A stretch of 11,617 nt of DNA, from the NCBI RefSeq assembly GCF_905209685.1, contig NZ_CAJLUB010000049.1, positions 1 through 11,617 of the forward strand, in the 5' to 3' direction. The position numbers and the translations under genes were made by a program. The notes beneath the pieces are model-generated. The model was not told where the DNA came from and ran no database searches. It was given only the letters and a program-made list of their open reading frames with translations. Positions 1 to 7,509 of the stretch are shown piece by piece (the first letter of the stretch is position 1; each line of letters opens with the position of its first letter). Source of the DNA: an uncultured Veillonella sp. Its GTDB lineage: Bacteria > Bacillota > Negativicutes > Veillonellales > Veillonellaceae.

Positions 1-11
1 TCTCATGAAAA

Positions 12-45
12 TACCCCCTTTACTGGTTGTCCAGTAAAGGGGGTA
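12..45 (-). terminator. Hairpin terminator at the end of the heme gene cluster
   Basis: A perfect 15-bp inverted repeat (12-26 with 31-45) with a TTGT loop lies 28 bp past the hemQ stop codon. Read on the minus strand it is followed by a short T-rich stretch (ATTTTC), so it probably ends the hemQ transcript. The U-tract is weak but the stem is long and contains five G-C pairs in a row. On the plus strand the nearest T-run is about 18 nt further on, so termination in that direction is less likely. Confidence 0.7.
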
Positions 46-72
46 CATATCACTAGGCAGTCCCTTTTTTTA

Positions 73-804
73 TTATCCAAAGATTTCTTCTAATAGTGCA
101 TCGTCGATGATGGTACCAACGTAGAAGTCACTGAAGATGCCGTATTTTGCACTGGCTACTTCAAAGCGCATATCGTATACGATTTTTTTGAATTGAATGT
201 CGTCGTTACTGAAGATGGTAATGCCCCATTCCCAGTCGTCTAAGCCGCAGCCACCTGTAGTGAATTCAGATAGAACGTCTAAGTATGTTTTACCAAGTTC
301 GCCATGAGATTTCATCAACGCACCGCGTTCTTGAGGTGGTAGCATGAACCAGTTATCATCGCCTTCACGTTTTTTGCTCATGTTATAGAAGCAAATATAT
401 TTATCGCGAGGTACATGAGGGTACAGTTTTTGGTTAACTTCTTCTGTATCGAGTTTAGCCTTAACATAAGCACTTACTTCTGTTACAGATGTATAGGAAT
501 ATGTTTGAACTAGTACGCTTGCAATAGCAAGGCGGCGGAACTTGCGTTCTACTTGTGCCAAGTATTCAAGGGATGGGCCAAGGATCCATAGGATTAAATC
601 CCCTTTTGCGCCATTGCAATCATAGAATGCATAGCTACCTTCTTTAGCTTGATGTTTAGCTTCAAGATCCGCTAAAAATGCTTTTAATTCATTGCGCGCT
701 TCTGCTTTCTCTTCAGCTGTAAAGCAGTTCCATGCGCTGAAATCCATGGCAAATACCATGTGTTGGCTATGCCAACCTTCTACTGTAGGGATTGCTTTCC
801 CCAT
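73..804 (-). CDS. hemQ: Coproheme decarboxylase (chlorite dismutase family, HemQ/ChdC)
   Basis: This enzyme performs the last step of coproporphyrin-dependent heme synthesis: two H2O2-driven decarboxylations that turn coproheme III into heme b in the cytoplasm. The 243-residue product has the C-terminal family block: YICFYNMSKKR (about 137-147), NWFMLP, HGELGK with the proximal heme-ligand histidine H167, then GLDDWEWG and the IVYDMRF strand. The catalytic tyrosine of Geobacillus/Listeria ChdC (Y145/Y147) aligns with Y140 and the following lysine with K144. By the same spacing the distal glutamine (Q185/Q187) is glutamate E180, the propionate-contacting arginine is K126, and the usual YPM motif is YNM. 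ATG at 804 is chosen because AGGAG lies 8 bp upstream; the in-frame GTG at 813 falls inside that ribosome binding site. Family and pathway are secure from sequence and context; whether the altered pocket changes activity is unknown. Confidence 0.92.
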   Translation of the reverse strand: MGKAIPTVEGWHSQHMVFAMDFSAWNCFTAEEKAEARNELKAFLADLEAKHQAKEGSYAFYDCNGAKGDLILWILGPSLEYLAQVERKFRRLAIASVLVQTYSYTSVTEVSAYVKAKLDTEEVNQKLYPHVPRDKYICFYNMSKKREGDDNWFMLPPQERGALMKSHGELGKTYLDVLSEFTTGGCGLDDWEWGITIFSNDDIQFKKIVYDMRFEVASAKYGIFSDFYVGTIIDDALLEEIFG

Positions 805-867
805 TATGATCACTCCTATCTATGGTGATTATATTAAAATGATATATTTCTATTACTATAAGAATCG

Positions 868-906
868 AAAAGACTCCATATACTATTATAGCACATGGAG
901 TCTTTT
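868..906 (-). terminator. Hairpin between hemY and hemQ, probable (partial) terminator
   Basis: A 12-bp perfect inverted repeat (868-879 with 895-906, AAAAGACTCCAT and its complement) encloses a 15-nt loop, 21 bp after the hemY stop. On the minus strand the 3' arm ends in TTTT, as in an intrinsic terminator, so hemQ may be partly uncoupled from hemE-hemH-hemY. The stem shares the GACTCC/GGAGTC core with the terminator at 10974-11005. Confidence 0.6.
885..893 (-). promoter_or_regulatory. Candidate extended -10 promoter for hemQ
   Basis: On the minus strand TGCTATAAT is a perfect TATAAT with an extended -10 TG. The -35 at 17-bp spacing (TTATAA) is poor. It lies inside the loop of the hairpin at 868-906 and about 80 bp upstream of the hemQ ATG. 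It could supply hemQ transcripts independent of the upstream heme genes. Sequence match only. Confidence 0.4.
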
Positions 907-926
907 CTTATAATTATTTACTAATA

Positions 927-2519
927 TTAGTTTTCATTACTGCCTACAATAGACTGTACTAATTCTTTTGCCTGTTTCACACCATCAGGGATACCGATGC
1001 CATCAAATGGCGTACCAATAAGGTGTAAGTTTGGATAATTCTCAGCTACATGTTTACGTACGGCTGTAATACCTGCGCGATGGCCCACATTATATTGCGG
1101 CATACAGTGAATGAGACGGTTAATGCGAACCCATTCAGGTTGTGCGGAAAAATTCATAATGCGTTGTATTTCTTTTACCGCTAATTCTGAAAGTTCCTCA
1201 TCATTGAGATGTTCTACTACATCATTGCCAGGTTTACCGATAAAGACGCGCAATACAATCTTATCGTCAGGCGTTGTTTGTGGCCACTTTTGATTAAGGA
1301 TAGTACATGCCGTAAGAGGCGTATCTGTATTGCGTGTAATCAACAGACCAGAGCCTTTTAATTCACCATCAAAGGTTCTTTTATCAAAGGCCATAATAGC
1401 AATAGCGCAACTAGATTGCTCCATGGAGCGCAAGAAGTCAAAGCCGGCGTCATCCTTAAACCATTGCGAATACGTCGCAGGTGGAGTAGAGATAATCACA
1501 TGATCCGCTATAGCAGGAGCTTTATCGAGAAGAACCTCTGTAGCTGAATCTGTAGTAGATTGACAGCCACAAGCATTGTTTACAGAATTCACCACATCTA
1601 TAGCATACATACCTTCAACATATCGAATATTAGATACTAGTGTCCCCGTATGTAACTGTACATTGCTAGGCATAGCCTCAACGATGGCTGTTATAACGCT
1701 TTCAAGGCCACCTGTCAATTGACGGAACATGCCAGATTGAGCAGCAGTGCCCTTGCGACTCGCTATATCCGCATGGGCCTTAGTGGACTTCGCTTCATGA
1801 CTTTCAAATTGACGGTCTGTCATAGTTCCTTTACCAGCACGCGGTACGTCACCTTCAGCAACAGCACCTTTAGCCGCTTTTGTAACCCCCGCTTTGGAGT
1901 GGCCCATCTTAGCAGCCATCATACCTTTTACCATATTCCCATATTTTTGTTCTACTTGAATAAAATGAGGGAACGTAGACAATAGACTGATTTTATAGAT
2001 ATCGCCACCATAGATACCAGCTAATAGTGGTTCGATGAGCTTATCCATCATTTCTTGTCCCAAATGGTATTTAAAGAAATGACCAATGGATACGTCACCA
2101 TTTTTATCGAGCTGATAAGGCTTTTTAAAGTAATCTAGGCCAGCACGCAGTTTCCCAGGCCATGAAATGAGCGTCGCTTTCACAAAAGGCATCATTTCCG
2201 TTGGAATCCCCATGATAGAGCCACCTGGAATAGGATGAATTGAACCCTTATCATACACAAAGGCCTGCCCTGTTTCATTTGATACAAGGGTATCGCCTAA
2301 TCCAAGATCATAGATTAGGTCCGTCATTTCCGTTTTACGACCTAAATACGAGTCGGGGCCTAGTTCTACTACGAAATCATCAACTCGTTGTGTTTGTATT
2401 TTCCCACCAAATCGTGGTGCTTGTTCGTAAAGAGTGATATTCCAGTCCGGCTTCGCATGACCTAAATAATAAGCCGCTGTCAATCCTGTTAGGCCACCGC
2501 CCACAATTGTTACATTCAC
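927..2519 (-). CDS. hemY: Coproporphyrinogen III oxidase / protoporphyrinogen oxidase, HemY/CgoX type
   Basis: An FAD-dependent oxidase that removes six electrons from coproporphyrinogen III (protoporphyrinogen in the classical naming), normally with O2 as acceptor. The 530-residue product has the N-terminal Rossmann motif VGGGLTGL (6-13), the ribose-binding acid at E32, RFGGKIQT (36-43) and ELGPDSY (52-58). The C-terminal FAD motif is HLIGTPFDGIGIPDG (499-513), preceded by QYNVGHRAGI. It is about 60 residues longer than the roughly 470-residue Bacillus HemY. The extra length is mainly a Lys/Ala/Gly-rich insertion at about 205-262, after the QKYGNMVKGM segment, plus a smaller one near 311-338. 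The GTG start overlaps the hemH TGA stop (GTGA) and has an AAAGGA ribosome binding site 7 bp upstream, suggesting translational coupling. Neighbouring cpfC and chdC genes favour coproporphyrinogen as substrate; that is inference. Confidence 0.93.
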   Translation of the reverse strand: MNVTIVGGGLTGLTAAYYLGHAKPDWNITLYEQAPRFGGKIQTQRVDDFVVELGPDSYLGRKTEMTDLIYDLGLGDTLVSNETGQAFVYDKGSIHPIPGGSIMGIPTEMMPFVKATLISWPGKLRAGLDYFKKPYQLDKNGDVSIGHFFKYHLGQEMMDKLIEPLLAGIYGGDIYKISLLSTFPHFIQVEQKYGNMVKGMMAAKMGHSKAGVTKAAKGAVAEGDVPRAGKGTMTDRQFESHEAKSTKAHADIASRKGTAAQSGMFRQLTGGLESVITAIVEAMPSNVQLHTGTLVSNIRYVEGMYAIDVVNSVNNACGCQSTTDSATEVLLDKAPAIADHVIISTPPATYSQWFKDDAGFDFLRSMEQSSCAIAIMAFDKRTFDGELKGSGLLITRNTDTPLTACTILNQKWPQTTPDDKIVLRVFIGKPGNDVVEHLNDEELSELAVKEIQRIMNFSAQPEWVRINRLIHCMPQYNVGHRAGITAVRKHVAENYPNLHLIGTPFDGIGIPDGVKQAKELVQSIVGSNEN

Positions 2520-3415
2520 GAATGAATCCTTTCTAATATTGCACTCGCCATAGCTTGTAAGAATGTTTCATTACAATTCGGCATCTGTGCACGCATATAT
2601 ACAGCGCCGCCCGCATCAACGAGTTCTTTACACTCCACATCATTATCGTACAACACCTCTACATGATTGCTGACAAAGCCAAATGGTACAAAGGCGATAT
2701 GTATCGCACCATTACGTAGAGCTTGATTGATGGCCTCTTCTACGGTAGGACCTAACCATTGACCATGTGGTGCCGCACTCTGCCAAGCCACAGACCAATT
2801 AGATAAACCACAACGTTCTGCGATTTCTCGGGCACTTTCCTCTAAGGCTAACGCATAAGAGTCACCGTTGTGGCTATTAATAAGCGGTATACTATGAGCA
2901 CTAAAAATAACAAATACATCCTTAGTATCATCGATACAATCCGAAACGGCGTTTACCCAATATTCCATAAATGATGGTTGATCCCACCAGGAGCGAATAA
3001 CATCAAAGGTTACCCCTTGATGGTCACCAATGGCAGCTTGTACTTGCTTCTCATAGGCCCCTGTACCAAGAGACGTAAAGAATGGAGCCGTTACGATAGC
3101 AACGATGTGTTCTACACCTTGTTGGACCAAAGCATCTACCGCATCAGCAATCGAAGGTTTCATATGAAGATAACCAATAGCTGATGGCATTGATGGTAAC
3201 AATGTAATCAATGTTTCATATTGACGCTCTGCCATTGTTTGTAATTCTATATTAGACCATTGTCCAATTGCATCATAGCGACGTGTAAGATTAACCACTT
3301 CCGCCTCTGTAGGCACACGACCATGACGAATGCTCGTCATATATGGCACTAAATCATCCTTACTTGAAGGGCTACCATAGGATAAAAATAATAATCCTTT
3401 TTTCTCAATGTTCAC
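2516..3415 (-). CDS. hemH: Coproporphyrin III ferrochelatase (HemH/CpfC)
   Basis: Inserts Fe2+ into coproporphyrin III to make coproheme, the substrate of HemQ. The 299-residue product has the chelatase landmarks: LSYGSPSS with Y13 at the position of the axial tyrosine of Bacillus CpfC, FSAHSIP with catalytic H174, SAAPHGQWLGP (213-223), and FVSNHVEVLYDND with catalytic E253. Bacillus H183 and E264 have nearly the same spacing. The start is GTG at 3415 (NIEKKGLLFL follows), with GAGGGG about 8 bp upstream. An open frame runs upstream to 3514, but that extension would overlap hemE by about 95 bp and has no family counterpart. It begins 4 bp after the hemE stop and overlaps hemY by 4 bp, so the three genes form one operon. 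Confidence 0.93.
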   Translation of the reverse strand: MNIEKKGLLFLSYGSPSSKDDLVPYMTSIRHGRVPTEAEVVNLTRRYDAIGQWSNIELQTMAERQYETLITLLPSMPSAIGYLHMKPSIADAVDALVQQGVEHIVAIVTAPFFTSLGTGAYEKQVQAAIGDHQGVTFDVIRSWWDQPSFMEYWVNAVSDCIDDTKDVFVIFSAHSIPLINSHNGDSYALALEESAREIAERCGLSNWSVAWQSAAPHGQWLGPTVEEAINQALRNGAIHIAFVPFGFVSNHVEVLYDNDVECKELVDAGGAVYMRAQMPNCNETFLQAMASAILERIHS

Positions 3416-3419
3416 TAGA

Positions 3420-4463
3420 TTACCCCTCTTGAGCCCATAGTTCACGACTACGTTCATGTACATAGTCTGTGAGCCAATGAAGCTTTTTAGGATCCGCTTC
3501 TGGGAATACGCCATGACCTAAGTTAAAGATATGGCGACCGTAACGAACACCGTCAAGTAAAATACGATCTACTTCATGAGCTAATGTTTTTTCATCGGCG
3601 AATAGATACGCTGGATCTAGATTACCTTGTACCGTTTGTGTTACACCTCGTTCATTAGCCATAACGATGGAGCTACGCCAATCAAGAGCGATTACATCCA
3701 ATGGTAAATGAGACCAAATAGATACAAGATGATCGGTACCAACACCATTCATGGCCATAGGCAAATGAGGGTATCGTTCTTTTACAGTCTTAATAATACG
3801 TTCCATATGAGGATAAATACCTTGTTTGTATTGATCCGCATTCACAGCACCTACCCAAGAGTCGAAGATTTGTAGTGCATTCGCACCCGCTTCAGCTTGC
3901 ATAGACAAGTACTCAATAGACATATCCGCTAACTTTGTCATCAATGCATTCCACACATCAGGAGCACCGATGAGCATGCCACGAGTTTTATTGTAATTCT
4001 TTGTCGGGCCCCCTTCGATGAGGTATGACGCAATCGTAAATGGTGCGCCACAGAACCCGATAAGCGGAACGTCGAGCATACCAGATGTTAACAGTGTAAT
4101 TGTTTTTCCAATATAGTCTACCTTTGTAGGATCAAAGGTATCTAATTTATCTACATCAGCCATGGAGCGAATCGGTGTATTAAACACAGGGCCTACACCA
4201 GCCTTGAGTTCTACCTTTACATTCATGCCGACCATAGGACTCATAATATCCTTGTAAAGAATCGCCGCATCCACGCCGTATTCTTTTACAGGCAATTCCG
4301 TAACGCGAGCGCATAACTCAGGCTCTTTTGTAATCTCAAAGAGCGTATATTTTTCCTTAATTTTGCGATATTCCGCTTGGCTACGACCAGCTTGGCGCAT
4401 ATACCATACAGGTGTTACACCAGGGTTCTTCCCTTGGATCATATCTAAATATGCTGTATTCAA
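3420..4463 (-). CDS. hemE: Uroporphyrinogen decarboxylase (HemE)
   Basis: Converts uroporphyrinogen III to coproporphyrinogen III by removing four acetate carboxyl groups, without a cofactor; it feeds the HemY-HemH-HemQ branch encoded downstream. The 347-residue product has the full family length. It carries PVWYMRQAGR (18-27) with the carboxylate-binding arginines R23 and R27, DAAILYKDIMSP with catalytic D72 (45 residues after R27, as in the human enzyme), GFCGAPFTIASYLIEGG, FDSWVGAVNADQY, and FNLGHGVFPEADP near the C-terminus. The usual RQAGRY is RQAGRS here, a mild oddity. The start is TTG at 4463, supported by AAAGGGG 8 bp upstream; the next in-frame ATG (codon 8) would remove conserved N-terminal sequence. 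It is first in the hemE-hemH-hemY operon. Confidence 0.95.
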   Translation of the reverse strand: MNTAYLDMIQGKNPGVTPVWYMRQAGRSQAEYRKIKEKYTLFEITKEPELCARVTELPVKEYGVDAAILYKDIMSPMVGMNVKVELKAGVGPVFNTPIRSMADVDKLDTFDPTKVDYIGKTITLLTSGMLDVPLIGFCGAPFTIASYLIEGGPTKNYNKTRGMLIGAPDVWNALMTKLADMSIEYLSMQAEAGANALQIFDSWVGAVNADQYKQGIYPHMERIIKTVKERYPHLPMAMNGVGTDHLVSIWSHLPLDVIALDWRSSIVMANERGVTQTVQGNLDPAYLFADEKTLAHEVDRILLDGVRYGRHIFNLGHGVFPEADPKKLHWLTDYVHERSRELWAQEG

Positions 4464-4486
4464 GTACTCAACCCCTTTCTTTCTAA

Positions 4487-4515
4487 TTTATACTAACACA
4501 CTATGATAACTAAAA
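4487..4515 (-). promoter_or_regulatory. Candidate hemE operon promoter
   Basis: On the minus strand TATAAA (4487-4492) lies 17 bp from a weak -35 (TTTTAG, 4510-4515), placing a start point some 15-20 bp before the hemE TTG codon. The -35 overlaps the palindrome at 4507-4530, so an activator or repressor could act here. The match is modest. Confidence 0.35.
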
Positions 4516-4530
4516 CAGTTACTTTAGTTA
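4507..4530. promoter_or_regulatory. Palindromic operator candidate upstream of hemE
   Basis: A perfect 8-bp dyad, TAACTAAA-N8-TTTAGTTA, lies 44 bp upstream of the hemE start and overlaps the predicted -35 region. Size and position fit a dimeric regulator site. I do not recognise it: it is not a clear Fur, PerR or Rex consensus. Confidence 0.4.
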
Positions 4531-4558
4531 CATCACATATATCATCACTATGAATATT

Positions 4559-4587
4559 CCCTGTGAAAGCTAAACACCTTCACAGGG
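4559..4587 (-). terminator. Probable terminator after yhaN
   Basis: A 9-bp perfect stem (CCCTGTGAA, 4559-4567, with TTCACAGGG, 4579-4587) and an 11-nt loop lie about 40 bp past the yhaN stop codon. No convincing U-tract follows on either strand, so termination may be inefficient or factor-assisted. It separates the yhaO-yhaN operon from hemE, which is on the same strand. Confidence 0.45.
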
Positions 4588-4593
4588 GTTCAA

Positions 4594-4657
4594 TTTAGTT
4601 GCGACTTAATCTGTAGCAATCAATGTTTAATTGCGACTCAATTTGTGGCAATCAATG
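4594..4657. repeat. Tandem 32-bp duplication of the yhaN 3' end
   Basis: Two adjacent 32-bp units (4594-4625 and 4626-4657) match at 28 of 32 positions with no gap. The right unit is the 3' end of yhaN including the stop codon (GIDCHKLSRN). The left unit, downstream of the gene on the minus strand, would read IDCYRLSRN-stop. Because 32 is not a multiple of three, the copy is out of frame and untranslated. Confidence 0.85.
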
Positions 4658-7509
4658 CCTGTAATAGATTGAGCCATATCAAATACAGAACGTTGACATG
4701 TAAATAACCAGATTTGTTGGTTCTTTCCGACTTCAGCTAATAATTCTAATGCACTGCGCTGACGGTTTTCATCAAAGCGTACGAGAATATCATCTAATAT
4801 GATTGGCAAGGATTCGACTTGGTAAGAGAATACCTTAGCTAATGCTAGGCGCAATGCCAAGTATACTTGGTCAGCCAAGCCGCTAGACCAGTACTTCAGC
4901 TCTAATCGCTCTCCATTGCCATTAACCAAGGCTACCCCTTCATTGATACCAAGAACATCAAAGGTATACATACCACTAGTTAACCGTTCTATATAAGAAG
5001 ATGCAAGTTCTAACATATGAGGCTGCTTTTCTTGCTCATATGATTGTTGAGCCTTATCCATGCAGTGGCTCATCAATACTTGTGTAGCCCAATCTTCGAG
5101 AGCAGATTCCAGTTCATTTTGTAATGCTTCACGTTCTTGAAGCATTTGGTGTTGCTCTTGGTCAGAACCTAGGGCACGCATAGACTCTACAATTTGACCA
5201 CGGCGCTCATATAAGATTGCCAACTTGTCTTCAATGGATGCTATTTCTCGTTCAGAATGAGCTAATTCATCAAGCCAATTATCCTTATTGCCTTCACGCA
5301 AGCGGCGATAGAATAAATCTCTATTCTCCGCATCAGGCGCTAATAGATCTAATTGAACCTGACTTTGTTTGTAAATGGTTTGCCATTGCTTGTATTGATC
5401 TTCATCAATAAGATGTTGACGATACTCGTTGGAGCTTTCCATACCAGCCTTGTGCAAGAGCTCTTGTTGACGAAGTAGCAATTCTTTTTCTTTGCGGTGC
5501 CAATTATCGTACTCATTGCGGAAGCTTTTACGTTGTGCTTCCTTTTGCTCCCATACAATTTTATTTTGTTGGAAGTTTTTGTATTGGTTATAAATACGTT
5601 TTAACTCTGTTGGAGATACTGGTGCTTCAACACCAAGGTTATACCACAAGGTCATCGCTTGGTCTTCAATAACGCGCAACCCTTCTTTATGCTCAGCTAA
5701 TCGCTTTTCATAGCCTTCAATAGTGCGTAATTGTTCATGGTATTGATCATACTCTTGTTTAAGACCAAAGAAATCATCTTCGTTAAGACTCTTCGCCGCA
5801 CCTTGTGGCAACCAATTTTGCCAAGCTGCAAGAGCTTCATCATAAATAGCTTGTAATGTATGGCCTTCTTGAATCCAACGGTCAAGATGTGCCGCCCCTT
5901 CTATGGATGGAATTGGGCTCACCACAGGTGTTGCGGCTTTAACCAACGCCTCTAGCTGATGTTCTACATCAGATTTACGAGAGGACAAGATTTGTAACTC
6001 ATAGTTCAGTTTAGATACATCAGAATTACCATTATGGCGTTTCCATGTTGCATACCAGAACAATGCCATCGATAGGATTAACAATATAAAGCCACCGATT
6101 GTATATAGGACGGACTCTAATACTAAGAGGCCCGCTAATACAAGTAGTACACCAATAACGGCTGCTACACCGCTAATGCGTTGTAACCATTTTGGCAAAT
6201 GACTCGGTTGTGCATCTGGACCATAGCTATCTCGTTTTTCCGTAACTCGATCTATATCCATCAAGATAAGCTCTAGTTCACGTTCAAGATGTTCTTTTTT
6301 TGCCAAGTCTTCTTCACTGTAATTTGGCAAGGATGCCCCGTCAAGGTTAGCTGCTGGCAAATCATCAGATGCCTCAGCAGGTTTACGATCTTGCCAATGC
6401 AATAATTGGTCTTTAGCAGTACGCAAGCGACTTGCTAAGCGCTCACCTTCAAACCAATTCACATCATCGGCCATCGGTTCATCATCACGCCATGCTGAAT
6501 GCATAGAACGAGAAAATTCTAATTGTTCCCGTACCTTAAAGATGTACGCATCCCCTTCTTCACATTCACGGCGCAATTGTTCCCATTTAGCCCCTTGTTG
6601 AATGAGGTCTTCAATATCTTGACCATACGTACCAAACGGACTATCAGGACTAAAGTTAGCCGGCATTAAGGCCGCTTCTTTTTCCTGCCACAGCTGCATG
6701 TTGTCTCTAGCGCGTTTGATTTCCTCGTCGATGCGAAGGAACTCATCACGGCTCAAAGCAAGCTCGCTATTATACTGCTGCATGTGCATACGCGCTTCTT
6801 CGCTACGGCGATACGTATCCCACGCGCGCAATACCACATCTATACCATCGCGGTATTCCTTCCACTCTTGCAACTGACCTTGCAATTCTGCTTCAGTCTG
6901 CTCCGTACTGTGAAAGGCTTTTTGCAGTTCTACATATTGCGCTTCATGCTCGGCTAAATGGCTTAACTTTTGGCGATTTTCCTTAAGCTCATCCATCAAC
7001 ACGTTGATGCGGCGTTTACCATTGGAGGATGCTACCAATAAATCAGTAGCTCCTTTTTCAACGTCTTTTACAACAGACCCTAAATGTTCCCCACCTTCAG
7101 CGCCGAAGAAGCGAGACCGAACCTCTACCTCTTGCAACACATCGAGGCCTTGTAAATCATCAAGGGTCAATGCAAAAATTCGATTATATGTTTTTTTATC
7201 AATACCATGCCACCAGTGTTGAGCTGGCTCCTCATGAATGGCTGGATTTCCAGGACTGTAAAAGTCTAGTTGTTTACCCTTACGACCGATGTAGTAGCTT
7301 TCACCATTACGATCCACATCGAGAGCACCGGTCATAGGACCATAAGCCTTATGCGTGCCGCCGAATAAGAGCGTGCGCATCCCTTCAAGAAGAGATGTTT
7401 TACCACTTTCATTAGGACCATACATGAGCTGAACCCCATGTTCACCGGTAGTGAAAGACCAGTCGCGATACGGGCCAAATTCATCAAATCGTATGCGTTT
7501 AATGTTCAT
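4627..7509 (-). CDS. yhaN: YhaN-like AAA/ABC ATPase (Rad50/SbcC-related, membrane hairpin)
   Basis: A 960-residue SMC/Rad50-type ATPase, probable partner of the YhaO nuclease in DNA end processing or repair. It opens with the Rad50-like MNIKRIRFDEFGPY and Walker A GPNESGKTS (31-39). The C-terminal half-domain carries the ABC signature SSGLADQ (875-881), Walker B LPIILDD (901-907) and a switch-like FTCQRS (936-941). Between them lie long Glu/Gln/Lys-rich coiled-coil arms (about 165-440 and 495-835). Instead of a CxxC zinc hook, the centre has two hydrophobic segments (about 446-466 and 468-486) ending in WYATWKRH, a likely transmembrane hairpin. Length matches Bacillus YhaN (about 960 residues). 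The ATG overlaps the last 11 bp of yhaO, indicating coupled translation. ATPase family is certain; the precise cellular role is inferred from homology. Confidence 0.88.
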   Translation of the reverse strand: MNIKRIRFDEFGPYRDWSFTTGEHGVQLMYGPNESGKTSLLEGMRTLLFGGTHKAYGPMTGALDVDRNGESYYIGRKGKQLDFYSPGNPAIHEEPAQHWWHGIDKKTYNRIFALTLDDLQGLDVLQEVEVRSRFFGAEGGEHLGSVVKDVEKGATDLLVASSNGKRRINVLMDELKENRQKLSHLAEHEAQYVELQKAFHSTEQTEAELQGQLQEWKEYRDGIDVVLRAWDTYRRSEEARMHMQQYNSELALSRDEFLRIDEEIKRARDNMQLWQEKEAALMPANFSPDSPFGTYGQDIEDLIQQGAKWEQLRRECEEGDAYIFKVREQLEFSRSMHSAWRDDEPMADDVNWFEGERLASRLRTAKDQLLHWQDRKPAEASDDLPAANLDGASLPNYSEEDLAKKEHLERELELILMDIDRVTEKRDSYGPDAQPSHLPKWLQRISGVAAVIGVLLVLAGLLVLESVLYTIGGFILLILSMALFWYATWKRHNGNSDVSKLNYELQILSSRKSDVEHQLEALVKAATPVVSPIPSIEGAAHLDRWIQEGHTLQAIYDEALAAWQNWLPQGAAKSLNEDDFFGLKQEYDQYHEQLRTIEGYEKRLAEHKEGLRVIEDQAMTLWYNLGVEAPVSPTELKRIYNQYKNFQQNKIVWEQKEAQRKSFRNEYDNWHRKEKELLLRQQELLHKAGMESSNEYRQHLIDEDQYKQWQTIYKQSQVQLDLLAPDAENRDLFYRRLREGNKDNWLDELAHSEREIASIEDKLAILYERRGQIVESMRALGSDQEQHQMLQEREALQNELESALEDWATQVLMSHCMDKAQQSYEQEKQPHMLELASSYIERLTSGMYTFDVLGINEGVALVNGNGERLELKYWSSGLADQVYLALRLALAKVFSYQVESLPIILDDILVRFDENRQRSALELLAEVGKNQQIWLFTCQRSVFDMAQSITGIDCHKLSRN

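Noticed and set aside
805..813. GTG at 813 as the hemQ start
   Set aside because: The codon overlaps the AGGAG ribosome binding site that serves ATG 804.
692..913. Plus-strand ORF across the hemQ start
   Set aside because: Antisense to hemQ, low-complexity Tyr-rich tail from AT-rich intergenic DNA, no ribosome binding site.
1719..1985. Plus-strand ORF inside hemY; likewise 2978-3184, 5217-5411, 7004-7222
   Set aside because: Shadow frames of strongly conserved minus-strand genes, with no family resemblance.
3416..3514. N-terminal extension of HemH by 33 residues to a start at 3514
   Set aside because: It would overlap hemE by about 95 bp, has no ferrochelatase counterpart, and the GTG at 3415 has a good ribosome binding site and correct family start.
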